DNA from: Pseudobdellovibrionaceae bacterium
GTDB lineage: Bacteria > Bdellovibrionota > Bdellovibrionia > Bdellovibrionales > Bdellovibrionaceae
Reading direction: 5' to 3'
NCBI GenBank assembly: GCA_022843825.1
Contig: JALHMX010000007.1
Coordinates: 1 to 64,000, forward strand
Length of the DNA: 64,000 bases
A program made the position numbers and the translations under genes. This document shows positions 35,067 to 43,440 of this stretch, one piece after another. Numbering within the stretch: position 1 is the stretch's first letter; every line of letters begins with the position of its first letter. Under the pieces are notes generated by a model, which was not told the DNA's origin, ran no database searches, and worked only from the letters and a program-made list of their open reading frames with translations.

Positions 35067-36184
35067 TATTTTTTCTTATCTTTTTTATCTTTCTTGGACT
35101 CTACATAAAGTTCTTGAACGCGAACTAAGGCTCCGACTTCAATGTTGCTATTCTCTTTAACATTAAGAACTTTTGCATAAGACATTAAATCACCAGCATC
35201 CACGATCTCTACAATCCATGGATCAGAGGTGACCGATACCGATCCCTGTAATACTGAAGATTCTGCGCAAGGCTCGCCATACCAATCATGAACTTCGTTT
35301 TCGATTTTCAATTTGTCACCGGTTTTAAGACCAAGCTCAGCTCCGCCAACTAATACCACGTGAGTATCTAAATTCATAAGCACTCGTGTCTGCCATTCTT
35401 GTCGAGGAAGTCCCGCCAACATGTTGTAGATATCTTTTACGGCTTGCTGCAAACCTTTTAAAGTCACTTCAGCCATACCAGTAGCGCGGTAGAACTCTGG
35501 GCCAATTGTAATAAATCCTAAATCAATTCCAAATCCAACTTTATAGTCTGTTTTAAAAACTTCAGAATTTACGCTACCCATTTTTTCTTGGGTCCACGGA
35601 TTAAACGCGTGCATACTTAAATCCATGCGCATTTTATCCATAGAGAATTTTGCTGAAATAGGCAATTGAACTGCGGTCGAATTAAAGCCAAATTGTAACT
35701 GTCCACCAGAGAAAGCCTCTAATGCATTAATTTTTCCTAACAAAAAGTGCTGTGGGCGTGTGATCAAACAGCTTGATTCGCGATGCAAATTAATATTTGT
35801 AGATTTCTGACTTAGATCAGGAATCCACTTCTGCAACTGTCGATGAGTCTTTTCATCAGCTATTTGTTGTTGCAGCGACGTCTTTTGAAATGGTCCTCTC
35901 ACTGAAGGCACTCTCTGTTGATCATCAAAAGTTGGATACGAATTTCTTTCAAAGAAATAGTTGTTTTCGAAGAATACTCCGGAAAGCTGACTTTGAGCGG
36001 TCTCCGAAAAATTAAAGCCTGAATTATCCAAAAAAGTTGATGCACTCATCCCCAAAACCTTAACATTCTTTTTAAGTTGTCTTGGCTCTTCCTTAGCGCA
36101 CTTCGAGTTCGCCATAGTTAAAGTAGCTAATCCAATAATTGATAAGCTCTTTATATAGAAGGCTGTGTTTTTGAAGTTGCTCAT
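35066..36184 (-). CDS. Exported protein, unknown
   Basis: 372 residues. N-terminus MSNFKNTAFYIKSLSIIGLATLTMANSKCAKE has a hydrophobic core ending just before a Cys. That could be an odd lipobox (Lys before Cys) or a normal signal peptide. The mature protein includes a region with repeated beta strands (GFGIDLGFITIGPEFYRATG) and a C-terminal KKDKKDKKK tail. No family recognised. Its ribosome-binding site (AAGGGAGAG) sits in a long hairpin described separately, and a strong terminator follows. Confidence 0.65.
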   Translation of the reverse strand: MSNFKNTAFYIKSLSIIGLATLTMANSKCAKEEPRQLKKNVKVLGMSASTFLDNSGFNFSETAQSQLSGVFFENNYFFERNSYPTFDDQQRVPSVRGPFQKTSLQQQIADEKTHRQLQKWIPDLSQKSTNINLHRESSCLITRPQHFLLGKINALEAFSGGQLQFGFNSTAVQLPISAKFSMDKMRMDLSMHAFNPWTQEKMGSVNSEVFKTDYKVGFGIDLGFITIGPEFYRATGMAEVTLKGLQQAVKDIYNMLAGLPRQEWQTRVLMNLDTHVVLVGGAELGLKTGDKLKIENEVHDWYGEPCAESSVLQGSVSVTSDPWIVEIVDAGDLMSYAKVLNVKENSNIEVGALVRVQELYVESKKDKKDKKK

Positions 36185-36193
36185 TAGTGCTCT

Positions 36194-36250
36194 CCCTTTA
36201 GTTTACTGGCCTGGACCTTCTTACGGCATACTTTGGTCCAGGCTAAAGGG
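36194..36250 (-). promoter_or_regulatory. Candidate ribosome-binding-site-sequestering hairpin
   Basis: On the - strand mRNA leader, CCTGGACC pairs with GGTCCAGG (8 bp, 36235-36242 with 36210-36217). The outer CCCTTTAG (36243-36250) pairs with CTAAAGGG (36194-36201), the latter being the Shine-Dalgarno region of the gene starting at 36184. An 8-base bulge separates the two stems. Folding would hide the ribosome-binding site, suggesting translational control; a decayed palindromic repeat is the alternative. Confidence 0.5.
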
Positions 36251-36353
36251 TATTTTCAAAATAATTTTAGTTCAGGATTTACTGAAAATATTTTTTACAC
36301 TATTTGCAAACTTGTTTTTTGCTTTATTCAGTTATCGTCAAGAAAATCTACAG

Positions 36354-36410
36354 AAGGTTCCAGGTCCCAATGCGTGTCGCAGCGCTTATACATTTGGGAC
36401 CTGGAACCTT
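36354..36410. repeat. Palindromic element E abutting the clpB stop
   Basis: Left arm from 36354 (AAGGTTCCAGGTCCCAA) and right arm 36391-36410 are reverse complements with one single-base bulge. The loop, read on the - strand, contains TATAAGCGCTGCG..., similar to the TGTAAGC-GCG block of half elements F and G. The right arm ends on the first base of the clpB stop codon (36410-36412). Confidence 0.82.
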
Positions 36411-38965
36411 TAAGTTGCTATGGTAACTTCATTATTTTTCACATCAACCTTAAATGTCGACTCTGGCTTAATCTCATGAGAAATAATCATCTTAGCGACT
36501 GGATTTAAAACCGCTGTTTGGATCAATCGCTTCAATGGCCGAGCCCCATAAACTGGATCATACCCTTTTTCAGCTAACCACTGAATCAACTTATCTGAAA
36601 ACTCAGGACGAATGCTTTTTTGCTCTAAACGTTTTACTAAATCCTGCAGTTGTAACTGAACAATTGCGGTTAAGTTTTCTTTTTGTAAATGTTTAAACTC
36701 AATCACATCATCTATGCGGTTTAAAAATTCAGGTCTAAAAAACTTTCTTACGGCATTCATGATAGCTTGTGGCCCTTCGGCTTGTCCTGTGCCTAAGTTA
36801 GACGTCATCACAATAATGGTGTTTTTAAAATTAACCACCCGACCCTGACTGTCCGTCAAACGACCTTCATCTAAGACTTGCAACAACACATTAAAAACAT
36901 CGGGATGAGCTTTTTCAATCTCGTCCAACAACACCACGCTATACGGCTTACGACGAATCGCCTCGGTCAACTGCCCGCCCTCATCGTAACCCACATATCC
37001 CGGAGGTGCCCCAATCAACCGTGATACAGAATGCTTTTCCATGTACTCACTCATATCAATACGAACTATAGCCTGTGGATCATCAAATAAAAATTCCGCT
37101 AAGGCTTTCACGGTTTCTGTTTTACCAACTCCCGTAGGACCAACAAATATGAAAGAGCCAATAGGACGATTAGGATCAGCAATTTCTGCCCGAGATCTAC
37201 GAACAGCATCAGCAATAACTTGCATAGCACCATCTTGACCTACGACTTTTGAAGTCAGCACTGATTCCATTTTTAAAAGCTTTTGCAATTCAGACTCGAG
37301 CATTTTGGAAACTGGAATATGCGTCCACTTTGAGACAACATCCGCAATGTCCTCATCAGTGACTTTTTCTTTGAGAATGGCCTCTGTGTTCGATTTAATT
37401 TGCTTTTCTAAATCTTGTAATCGCTTTTCAAGCTGAGGCAGCTTTTCATATTTTAACTGCGCCGCTTTTTCATAGTTAGCCTCACGCTCAACTCGAGCTA
37501 TGTCGTTTCTTACGACTTCTATATCTGATTTCAGTTGCTTTACTTCATCAATTTTAGATCGCTCAAGCTTCCATTTTTCGCGAAGCTCTGCCGACTTCTT
37601 ATTTAAAGTTTCAAGTTCGTCTATAAGCAGTTTCTTGCGCTCAAGACTTTTTGCTTCAGTTTCTTTTTTTAAAGCTTCCACTTCGATTTTATAGCTGGTG
37701 ATTTTGCGTTCGATCTCATCCACTTCCTCAGGTACACTGCGATTTTCAATTCCTAATTTACTAGCCGCTTCATCGATCAAATCGATAGCCTTATCTGGTA
37801 AAAACCGATTGGTGATATAACGGTCAGACAAGCGAGCCGCTGCTACTAAAGCTGAATCTGTAATTTGCACTCCATGATGGACTTCATATTTCTCTTTTAA
37901 GCCTCGCAAAATAGTAATGGTCTCTTCCACTGAAGGCTCATCCACTTGAACAATTTGAAAGCGTCGCTCTAAAGCCGCATCCTTTTCAATATATTTTTGA
38001 TATTCATCTAAAGTAGTCGCACCTACACAGCGAAGTTCGCCGCGGGCCAGTGCAGGTTTAAGCAATTGTCCTGCATCCATCGAGCCTTCGCTTTTCCCTG
38101 CGCCAACTAAAGTATGCAACTCATCGATAAATAATATAACTCCGCCGGCGCTTTCTGAAACTTCTTTAATCACGGCTTTTAAGCGATCTTCAAATTCACC
38201 GCGGTATTTAGCCCCGGCGATCAAAGCCCCCATATCAAGTGACATTAGTTTTTTTCCTTGGATATTATCAGGCACATCATTTTTAATAATACGAAGTGCC
38301 AAACCTTCAGCGATGGCCGTCTTACCGACACCAGGCTCTCCAATTAATACAGGATTATTTTTTGTTCTGCGCGACAAAACCTGAACAACTCGGCGAATTT
38401 CTTCGTCTCTGCCGATGACAGGATCTAATTTTCCCTCAAGGGCTAGCGCAGTTAAGTCTTTAGCATATTTAGCCAGAGCTTCATATTGATTTTCAGGTTC
38501 ATCTGTTGTCACTTTATTTTTCCCCTTAATCTTTTTCAAAGCTGTTTCGACTTTTGATCGGTCAAGCTGGATATTTTTAAAAAATCGATTGAGTACTGTG
38601 TCACCTAAAGCCAAGCTTGCTAATAGGAAGTGCTCAGTAGATATATACTCATCCCCCAACTTTTTAGCTTCCGCATCAGCCACCTGAAACAACTTTTGCA
38701 AACGACTGCTGGCATAGGTATTTTCTTGCTTCTGCGAAAGCTTTGGTAAAGCTTGTATCAAGTGATTAAGCTCTAAAACGACCTGAGCGTTGTTAATTTG
38801 GTTTAATTGTAGGATGCGCGGCACCAGTCCGTTCTCTTGTTCGACCAACTCAATCAACAAATGCTCTACTTCAACGGTTGAGTTCCTATTGCTTTCAGCT
38901 AATTGAGCAGCTGCTTGCATTGCTTCTTGGCTTTTTTTAGTCATTTTTTGAATGTCTTTACTCAT
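36410..38965 (-). CDS. clpB: ClpB disaggregase
   Basis: 851 residues, normal for ClpB. AAA+ hexamer that resolves protein aggregates with DnaK. Domains in order: N-terminal double-repeat domain (1-150), NBD1 with Walker [16 protein letters not shown] and Walker [16 protein letters not shown], a coiled-coil middle domain (about 400-520, [21 protein letters not shown]), and NBD2 with Walker [17 protein letters not shown], Walker [16 protein letters not shown], and sensor 2 GARPLKR. The long M-domain rules out ClpA and ClpC. Starts at 38965; a palindromic element follows the stop. Confidence 0.97.
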   Translation of the reverse strand: MSKDIQKMTKKSQEAMQAAAQLAESNRNSTVEVEHLLIELVEQENGLVPRILQLNQINNAQVVLELNHLIQALPKLSQKQENTYASSRLQKLFQVADAEAKKLGDEYISTEHFLLASLALGDTVLNRFFKNIQLDRSKVETALKKIKGKNKVTTDEPENQYEALAKYAKDLTALALEGKLDPVIGRDEEIRRVVQVLSRRTKNNPVLIGEPGVGKTAIAEGLALRIIKNDVPDNIQGKKLMSLDMGALIAGAKYRGEFEDRLKAVIKEVSESAGGVILFIDELHTLVGAGKSEGSMDAGQLLKPALARGELRCVGATTLDEYQKYIEKDAALERRFQIVQVDEPSVEETITILRGLKEKYEVHHGVQITDSALVAAARLSDRYITNRFLPDKAIDLIDEAASKLGIENRSVPEEVDEIERKITSYKIEVEALKKETEAKSLERKKLLIDELETLNKKSAELREKWKLERSKIDEVKQLKSDIEVVRNDIARVEREANYEKAAQLKYEKLPQLEKRLQDLEKQIKSNTEAILKEKVTDEDIADVVSKWTHIPVSKMLESELQKLLKMESVLTSKVVGQDGAMQVIADAVRRSRAEIADPNRPIGSFIFVGPTGVGKTETVKALAEFLFDDPQAIVRIDMSEYMEKHSVSRLIGAPPGYVGYDEGGQLTEAIRRKPYSVVLLDEIEKAHPDVFNVLLQVLDEGRLTDSQGRVVNFKNTIIVMTSNLGTGQAEGPQAIMNAVRKFFRPEFLNRIDDVIEFKHLQKENLTAIVQLQLQDLVKRLEQKSIRPEFSDKLIQWLAEKGYDPVYGARPLKRLIQTAVLNPVAKMIISHEIKPESTFKVDVKNNEVTIAT

Positions 38966-39022
38966 ACTATAGCTTAATATGGTTCATATTTTTGCATTGT
39001 CAAGAAGAGGCATTTAAATACT

Positions 39023-39253
39023 ATGAGCACACCGGCGCGTATCCGAAGATCTATCAAAAAAGAAAAAATTTCTCCGCCCGCTTATTTAAAATATAAACTT
39101 CCTATTTCCTGTGAAGATTGTTCTCATTTTTCTTTTATTCATCAAAAATGCACGCTTGGTAATGCGACTAAAGATCATCGCAAACAGGCTCAAACCCAGT
39201 CTTACATGCAGTCTGGTACAGTCGCCTTTTGTCGATTACTTGAAATAGACTAA
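39023..39253 (+). CDS. Small protein with Cys cluster (possible metal binding)
   Basis: 76 residues. Basic N-terminus (RIRRSIKKEK) followed by SCEDCSHF, KCTLGN and FCRLLE, so the Cys spacing C-x2-C ... C ... C could bind zinc or an Fe-S cluster. It starts 58 bases from the divergent clpB start. A real short gene is likely because of the conserved-looking Cys arrangement and gap position. Function unknown. Confidence 0.6.
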   Translation: MSTPARIRRSIKKEKISPPAYLKYKLPISCEDCSHFSFIHQKCTLGNATKDHRKQAQTQSYMQSGTVAFCRLLEID

Positions 39254-39295
39254 AAATATTTTTAACATTTTTTTGACTCTGTTCATTCAAGAAAT

Positions 39296-39345
39296 CTCGA
39301 CTAAAATACTTTATAGACTCGACTAAAATACTTTATAGACTCGAC
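39296..39345. repeat. 22-bp tandem repeat, two full copies plus a third start
   Basis: The unit CTCGACTAAAATACTTTATA+GA is identical at 39296-39317 and 39318-39339, followed by CTCGAC at 39340; CTCGAC recurs at 39373. The 22-base period is about two helical turns, so a regulator could bind the same face. Confidence 0.85.
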
Positions 39346-39594
39346 AAACATGCTTATGTTTTTTAAAAAAATCTCGACGTTCGAATGTAAATTTCTCCTC
39401 TGAAAAATCGAAATTTTCTGCAAGTAAAAAACTAGGATTATGTCCTGTCAAGGATCCCACGGTCCCGTCCGATCTAGTCCATAAGACGATAGAACTAATT
39501 TTAATTTAAGTAGCATGACGCTACATATATTAACCAAAAAGGAGGCCTCAAGGAAGAAGAACATTTAAGGACGATTAAATAACTTACGGAAGAA

Positions 39595-39606
39595 ATGGCT
39601 TATTAA
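39595..39606 (+). other. Mini-ORF 1 in flagellin leader (3 codons)
   Basis: ATG GCT TAT TAA (M-A-Y) with CGGA five bases upstream. The upstream block AACTTACGGA resembles AACTCACGGA at mini-ORF 2, suggesting a duplicated translation-start module. Confidence 0.4.
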
Positions 39607-39659
39607 AAATTAAAAAAATCATTGCTCGGATGCAGATGGTTTAACTCACGGAGGAAAAT

Positions 39660-39680
39660 ATGAAGATTTATATAACTTAA
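39660..39680 (+). CDS. Mini-ORF 2 leader peptide MKIYIT
   Basis: Six codons with a strong ribosome-binding site: CGGAGGAAAAT precedes the ATG with 5-base spacing. It ends 23 bases before the flagellin start. The signal is stronger than that of flagellin itself (TGGAG), so ribosomes should load here first. Might be a leader peptide acting on flagellin expression. Confidence 0.45.
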   Translation: MKIYIT

Positions 39681-39703
39681 TAATAATAGTACTGGAGAAT
39701 AAT

Positions 39704-40534
39704 ATGGGATTACGAATTGCAACGAATATTCCCGCAATTAACGCACAAAGAAACTTAGGGTATACCCAAAAGTTTATTGAAAAGACGTCTAGTCAGTTGT
39801 CGAGCGGAAGTCGAATTAATAAAGCGGCCGACGATCCAGCAGGATTAGCGATTTCAGAAAACATGCGAGCGCAAATTCGATCAGCGGCCCAGGCCCGTCG
39901 AAATGCCAACGATGGTATATCTTTAATCCAAACTGCCGAAGGAGGGCTGGGAGAAATTTCTAATATCACGACCCGTTTACGTGAATTAGCCATTCAAGCA
40001 GCAACTGACACCATCGGTGACAACGAAAGAATGCTTATACAGACAGAGGTAGATCAATTGAAAAACGAAATAGAAAGAACAGCACAGACAACACGTTGGA
40101 ATACAACAAATTTACTAGATGGCACAACTCCAGTGTTCGACTTCCAAATTGGATTGTTTAATACAGAGTTTGACTCGATCTCATTTGATACCTCCAACAG
40201 TATCGCAACCACAGAAGCACTAGGTATCGCAGATATCGACTATACGACGAAAGAGGGTGCTCGGGCTGCTTTAGAAAATGTGGATGGTGCACAAACGCAA
40301 ATCAACAATATTCGAGCAGGTATTGGAGCACTACAAAGTCGATTACAATCTACTGTAGAGACTTTAGCTGTTACTGAAGAAAATATTGCAGCATCCAATT
40401 CACGTATTCGTGATACAGATATTGCAGCCGTTACTTCTGAAATGGCGCGAAATCAAGTGATGCTACAGGCTGGAACATCAGCTATGGCGCAAGCCAATAG
40501 TAATAATCAACTGGCGCTGAAGTTACTTGCGTAA
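39704..40534 (+). CDS. fliC: Flagellin
   Basis: 276 residues. The N-terminal D0/D1 domain is typical (LRIATNIPAINAQRNLGYTQ, LSSGSRINKAADDPAGLAIS, NANDGISLIQTAEGGL) and so is the C-terminal D0/D1 (ENIAASNSRIRDTDIA, AQANSNNQLALKLLA). The variable centre is short, so the filament surface is simple. Bdellovibrio-type bacteria usually carry several flagellin genes; only one is here. Start: ATG at 39704 with TGGAG upstream. A UUCG-loop terminator follows. Confidence 0.96.
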   Translation: MGLRIATNIPAINAQRNLGYTQKFIEKTSSQLSSGSRINKAADDPAGLAISENMRAQIRSAAQARRNANDGISLIQTAEGGLGEISNITTRLRELAIQAATDTIGDNERMLIQTEVDQLKNEIERTAQTTRWNTTNLLDGTTPVFDFQIGLFNTEFDSISFDTSNSIATTEALGIADIDYTTKEGARAALENVDGAQTQINNIRAGIGALQSRLQSTVETLAVTEENIAASNSRIRDTDIAAVTSEMARNQVMLQAGTSAMAQANSNNQLALKLLA

Positions 40535-40570
40535 ATGTAAACATTTAATAAAAATACAAAGTATTTTCAA

Positions 40571-40594
40571 AGAGACCTTCGGGTCTCTTTTTTT
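40571..40594 (+). terminator. Intrinsic terminator of flagellin
   Basis: 7-bp stem AGAGACC/GGTCTCT around a TTCG tetraloop, then a T-tract to 40594. It lies 37 bases after the flagellin stop. Confidence 0.92.
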
Positions 40595-40715
40595 GTGACT
40601 GCTTCTGAGCTAAATCTTAAAAATTATGTCTACTTTTTTTTCACAATAAAACACATTAAAGGAACTCAAAACATCCTCCGAAAGATCACCACTAGACTAA
40701 AAGCGAGGTTTGAAA

Positions 40716-41501
40716 ATGAGCAAAAAAAATATTTCTTTAGGTGTTATTTTAGTGGCGATTATCTCGGCCCACTTCTTTACAGGTTGTTCTCCAAAAAGTT
40801 TTGAAGCCGGGTCATCGTTAGCTGGCGAAAATACTGGTGCGGGCAACGGAGGCGATAACACTGGTAATGGCGGCGGTTCAACTCCACCGAATACCTCGAT
40901 TGAAACTTTAGATCTTAAAAGTCGCGTTGATGATCCTAACGGCTTGTTGGGTTTTAATGGTGCGTTAGCTTTTGATTTTGATAAGGTTCGTGGCGAATTT
41001 ATTATTATGGTCCCTATGCCCAGCGGTATGGTGTTCACCCCTTCAGGATCCTTCAATAAGTATCCTGATATCAAGTTTGGCCCTATTTTCGATGCAACTG
41101 GTAAAATGAAGATGGCTATTCGTATACCTGTGAAATATGTTATCCGCGGAGTAACGACCATTAACCCTGCTAAACTTCCGAGTGGTGAAGACTTACCGGC
41201 AATGCCTGCGGGTCGCGATGAGCTACCAAGCTTAGCCCTTCAATTTCCAGCTAGTAATAATGTGCAAATTCATCTTTATATAGGAGTTAATGCCTTGGGT
41301 ATGTTCTTAACACTGCCTAATCAAGCATCACTGCCGCTGCCATTCAACCTGACTTTGCCTCTTAAAAATCAAAGTAAAACGAAAACTTATGGTTACTTAA
41401 CATATGTAACCGCTAAAAGAGGCTATGATGCAGGTCTTTTTGTTTCCTCGATCATACCTCCAGAAATCGCTCGTATCCTTGAAGACTATTTCGAGCTCTA
41501 A
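40716..41501 (+). CDS. Lipoprotein, unknown
   Basis: About 261 residues from ATG 40716 (GAGG seven bases upstream; a TTG two codons earlier is less likely). Signal peptide ends at lipobox HFFTGC. A Gly/Asn/Ser-rich linker (ENTGAGNGGDNTGNGGGS) follows, then a beta-rich domain with no motif recognised. The linker suggests a surface-tethered domain at the outer membrane. It sits between flagellin and the H1-like gene, both with their own signals, and is probably a single-gene transcript. Confidence 0.7.
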   Translation: MSKKNISLGVILVAIISAHFFTGCSPKSFEAGSSLAGENTGAGNGGDNTGNGGGSTPPNTSIETLDLKSRVDDPNGLLGFNGALAFDFDKVRGEFIIMVPMPSGMVFTPSGSFNKYPDIKFGPIFDATGKMKMAIRIPVKYVIRGVTTINPAKLPSGEDLPAMPAGRDELPSLALQFPASNNVQIHLYIGVNALGMFLTLPNQASLPLPFNLTLPLKNQSKTKTYGYLTYVTAKRGYDAGLFVSSIIPPEIARILEDYFEL

Positions 41502-41508
41502 AAGCTGA

Positions 41509-41534
41509 ACGGGGCCTTAGACATAGCGCCCCGT
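41509..41534 (+). terminator. Weak terminator candidate
   Basis: Stem ACGGGGC/GCCCCGT (41509-41515 with 41528-41534), loop of 12 bases, no T-tract. Could end the lipoprotein transcript. Confidence 0.3.
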
Positions 41535-41571
41535 CCCCCTATTTCCCCATTATTTGAAATTCAAAAACAGA

Positions 41572-41601
41572 TTCTTGATTCACGTTTTAAAAAAATATAC
41601 T
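41572..41601 (+). promoter_or_regulatory. Promoter candidate for the H1-like gene
   Basis: Good -10 TATACT at 41596-41601. The -35 is either TTGATT at 41575 (15-base spacing) or TTCTTG at 41572 (18-base spacing). A GGAG ribosome-binding site lies 8 bases before the ATG. Confidence 0.4.
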
Positions 41602-41646
41602 CTCTTGTCATACCAATAAACCAACCCTAATAAATCGGAGTTAAGT

Positions 41647-42138
41647 ATGGCTAAAAAGAAGAAGAAATCTGCTCAAAAAACCAAAAAAGCAGCTAAGAAG
41701 ACCGCTAAAAAATCTAAAAAAGCTGCTAAAAAGACTGTGAAAAAAACGGCGAAAAAAGCAAAAAAAATTAAAAAGGCAGTAAAAAAAGTTGCTAAAAAAA
41801 CAACTAAGAAGCCTGCGAAGAAAGCCGCGCCTAAAAAGAAATCCGCTGCGCCAAAAGCCAAGAAAGCAAAAACTCTTAAAACAGCTGCATTAGGTGCTGC
41901 AGGCGGAGCGATGACTCAATCTACTTTTGATGACTTAACTTCTGAGTTTGACGATGAAATTGAAGTTGATGTCGACAGTGTAGATGCTATCTCACCTGTT
42001 GAAGAAGACGATGATGACTTTCAAGATTTAGAAGCTTCAGCGGAAGAAGATGATATGGAAGAAGAGTTGGAAGATGACTCAGCCGTTGCTGCTGTAGCAG
42101 ACGAAGATGAAGACGAGGATGACGAAGGTTACTTCTAG
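41647..42138 (+). CDS. Histone H1-like nucleoid protein with acidic tail
   Basis: 163 residues in two halves. Residues 1-78 are almost entirely Lys and Ala with some Thr/Ser/Pro (repeated AKK/KKAAKK), matching histone H1-like bacterial proteins that coat DNA. A short linker (AALGAAGGAMTQ) leads to residues 93-163, rich in Asp and Glu (EEDDDDF, EDEDEDDEG). The acidic tail could fold back on the basic half, modulate DNA binding, or bind a partner. Family: H1/HC1-like. Expression probably strong (GGAG, TATACT promoter). Confidence 0.82.
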   Translation: MAKKKKKSAQKTKKAAKKTAKKSKKAAKKTVKKTAKKAKKIKKAVKKVAKKTTKKPAKKAAPKKKSAAPKAKKAKTLKTAALGAAGGAMTQSTFDDLTSEFDDEIEVDVDSVDAISPVEEDDDDFQDLEASAEEDDMEEELEDDSAVAAVADEDEDEDDEGYF

Positions 42139-42161
42139 TCTGTAGATTTTTTAATTAGAAT

Positions 42162-42193
42162 AAAAAAAGGGCTTCTTCCGAAGCCCTTTTTTT
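42162..42193. terminator. Bidirectional intrinsic terminator
   Basis: 14-bp arms (42162-42175 with 42180-42193): A7 then GGGCTTC, loop of four, GAAGCCC then T7. Serves the H1-like gene (+) and the sigma54 activator (-). Confidence 0.93.
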
Positions 42194-43262
42194 ATTTTGT
42201 TTCTGGTTTACTGTGAACTGCGTACTTCTCAAATTCTCCGTACTCATGAAGTTTGTTGTACAAAGTTTTAATCGTAATACCCAAACCTTGGGCCGCTTGA
42301 GTTTTATTACCACCATAAAATCCTAAAGCACTTATAATATATCGTCTTTCCAAATCATGCAGTTGCATCTCCGGATTAAAAGCCATGGCTTCTTCTTTTT
42401 TGACAGGTACACGAATATTTTCAGGAATATCATTTAACATGATCGTGTGACCTTCTGATAAAACTTGTAATCTTTCGCAAGTGTTTTGCAACTCACGAAT
42501 ATTTCCTGGCCAATCATACTTGATTAAAGCATTCATAGCTTCTTCATCAATATTTTTTGAATTATTCACGAAGTCTTTGCCCGTAGACAGAAAGTGATGC
42601 ACAAGTGCAGCGATATCTTCTTTACGACGACGTAATGGAGGAGCCGCTAACACTATTGTATTAATACGATAGAATAAATCTTCTCTGAAGTTTCCACGAG
42701 TCACTTCTTGGTCCAATTCGCGATTAGTCGCGCAAATAATTCTTAAGTCAACTTTGATAGCATCTTTGCCACCAACACGGTAAATTTCTCCTTCTTGAAG
42801 AAATCGCAAAAGTTTAGCTTGAATAGCCATTGGAATTTCACCGATTTCATCCAAGAATAAAGTTCCGCCGTTAGCCGCTTCGGCTAAGCCCATTTTTTTA
42901 GTGTAAGCTCCAGTGAAAGAGCCCTTTTCGTGTCCAAAAAGTTCTGACTCTAATAAGGCTTCACGTAAAGCTCCGCAGTTAACTGCTATAAACGGCTTAT
43001 TTTTACGATTTGATTTTTCATGAATCGATTTAGCAATAAGCTCTTTACCAGTTCCCGATTCTCCTAGGACTAAAACATTCGCATGCGATGGGGCCACGCG
43101 ATCAATCATTTTAATCAACTGAGCCATAATGTCAGATTTGTAGACCATCTTTTTTTCGTCTTGAATTGCAGCCGTAGGGGCCCATGTTCGAGCAGCCTGG
43201 CTTTGTTGCGAGCTAGTAGGTAATACTAAACCTGAGTTTGAGTTTGAATTTGAATCCGACAT
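42192..43262 (-). CDS. Sigma54-dependent transcriptional activator without receiver domain
   Basis: About 356 residues from ATG 43262 (GAGGTG six bases upstream). A short Ser/Asn-repeat N-terminus replaces a receiver or sensor domain. The AAA+ domain has Walker A VLGESGTGKELIAKSI, the sigma54-contact GAFTGA loop as GSFTGAY, Walker B GGTLFLDEIGEI, and the R-finger region FREDLFYRINTI. C-terminal Fis-type helix-turn-helix: NKTQAAQGLGITIKTLYNKLHEY. Without a receiver it is probably constitutive or controlled by level or a partner. Position beside the flagellar block is suggestive only. Confidence 0.92.
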   Translation of the reverse strand: MSDSNSNSNSGLVLPTSSQQSQAARTWAPTAAIQDEKKMVYKSDIMAQLIKMIDRVAPSHANVLVLGESGTGKELIAKSIHEKSNRKNKPFIAVNCGALREALLESELFGHEKGSFTGAYTKKMGLAEAANGGTLFLDEIGEIPMAIQAKLLRFLQEGEIYRVGGKDAIKVDLRIICATNRELDQEVTRGNFREDLFYRINTIVLAAPPLRRRKEDIAALVHHFLSTGKDFVNNSKNIDEEAMNALIKYDWPGNIRELQNTCERLQVLSEGHTIMLNDIPENIRVPVKKEEAMAFNPEMQLHDLERRYIISALGFYGGNKTQAAQGLGITIKTLYNKLHEYGEFEKYAVHSKPETK

Positions 43263-43440
43263 ACGTTCACCTCTATTATATTTGCTTACGTTTAGCGCAA
43301 TCTCATAATGAGACATGAGCTACGCGGTGCAATATAACCAAAGTCTGTATAAATTGCAAGAAAAATTTGCATGATATGGTATTTATTTTAGCAATTAAAC
43401 AGGACTTACACGCATCTTATGACTCATATATAATCAGATT

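Larger units (their letters stand above)
39254..39703 (+). promoter_or_regulatory. 450-bp flagellin upstream region
   Basis: No gene-sized frame. It holds a 22-bp tandem repeat (39296-39345), a short hairpin GTAGC/GCTAC (39510-39524), a GGAGG at 39541 with no start codon near it, and two short translatable reading frames just before flagellin. I found no convincing sigma28 promoter (GCCGATAA-type). Confidence 0.6.

Noticed and set aside
22150-36410. MITE with target-site duplications
   Set aside because: No clear direct repeats flank any copy; the elements are wholly palindromic.
39296-39345. CRISPR-like repeat
   Set aside because: Units are directly adjacent with no spacers, and only two full copies exist; no cas genes.
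39461-39492. Sigma28-type promoter for flagellin (TCCGATCT or GACGATAG as -10)
   Set aside because: Only 5-6 of 8 matches and no TAAA-type -35 at the right distance.
41673-41861. Antisense hydrophobic frame in the H1-like gene
   Set aside because: It is the complement of Lys/Ala codons (Phe/Ala-rich) and has no start signal.
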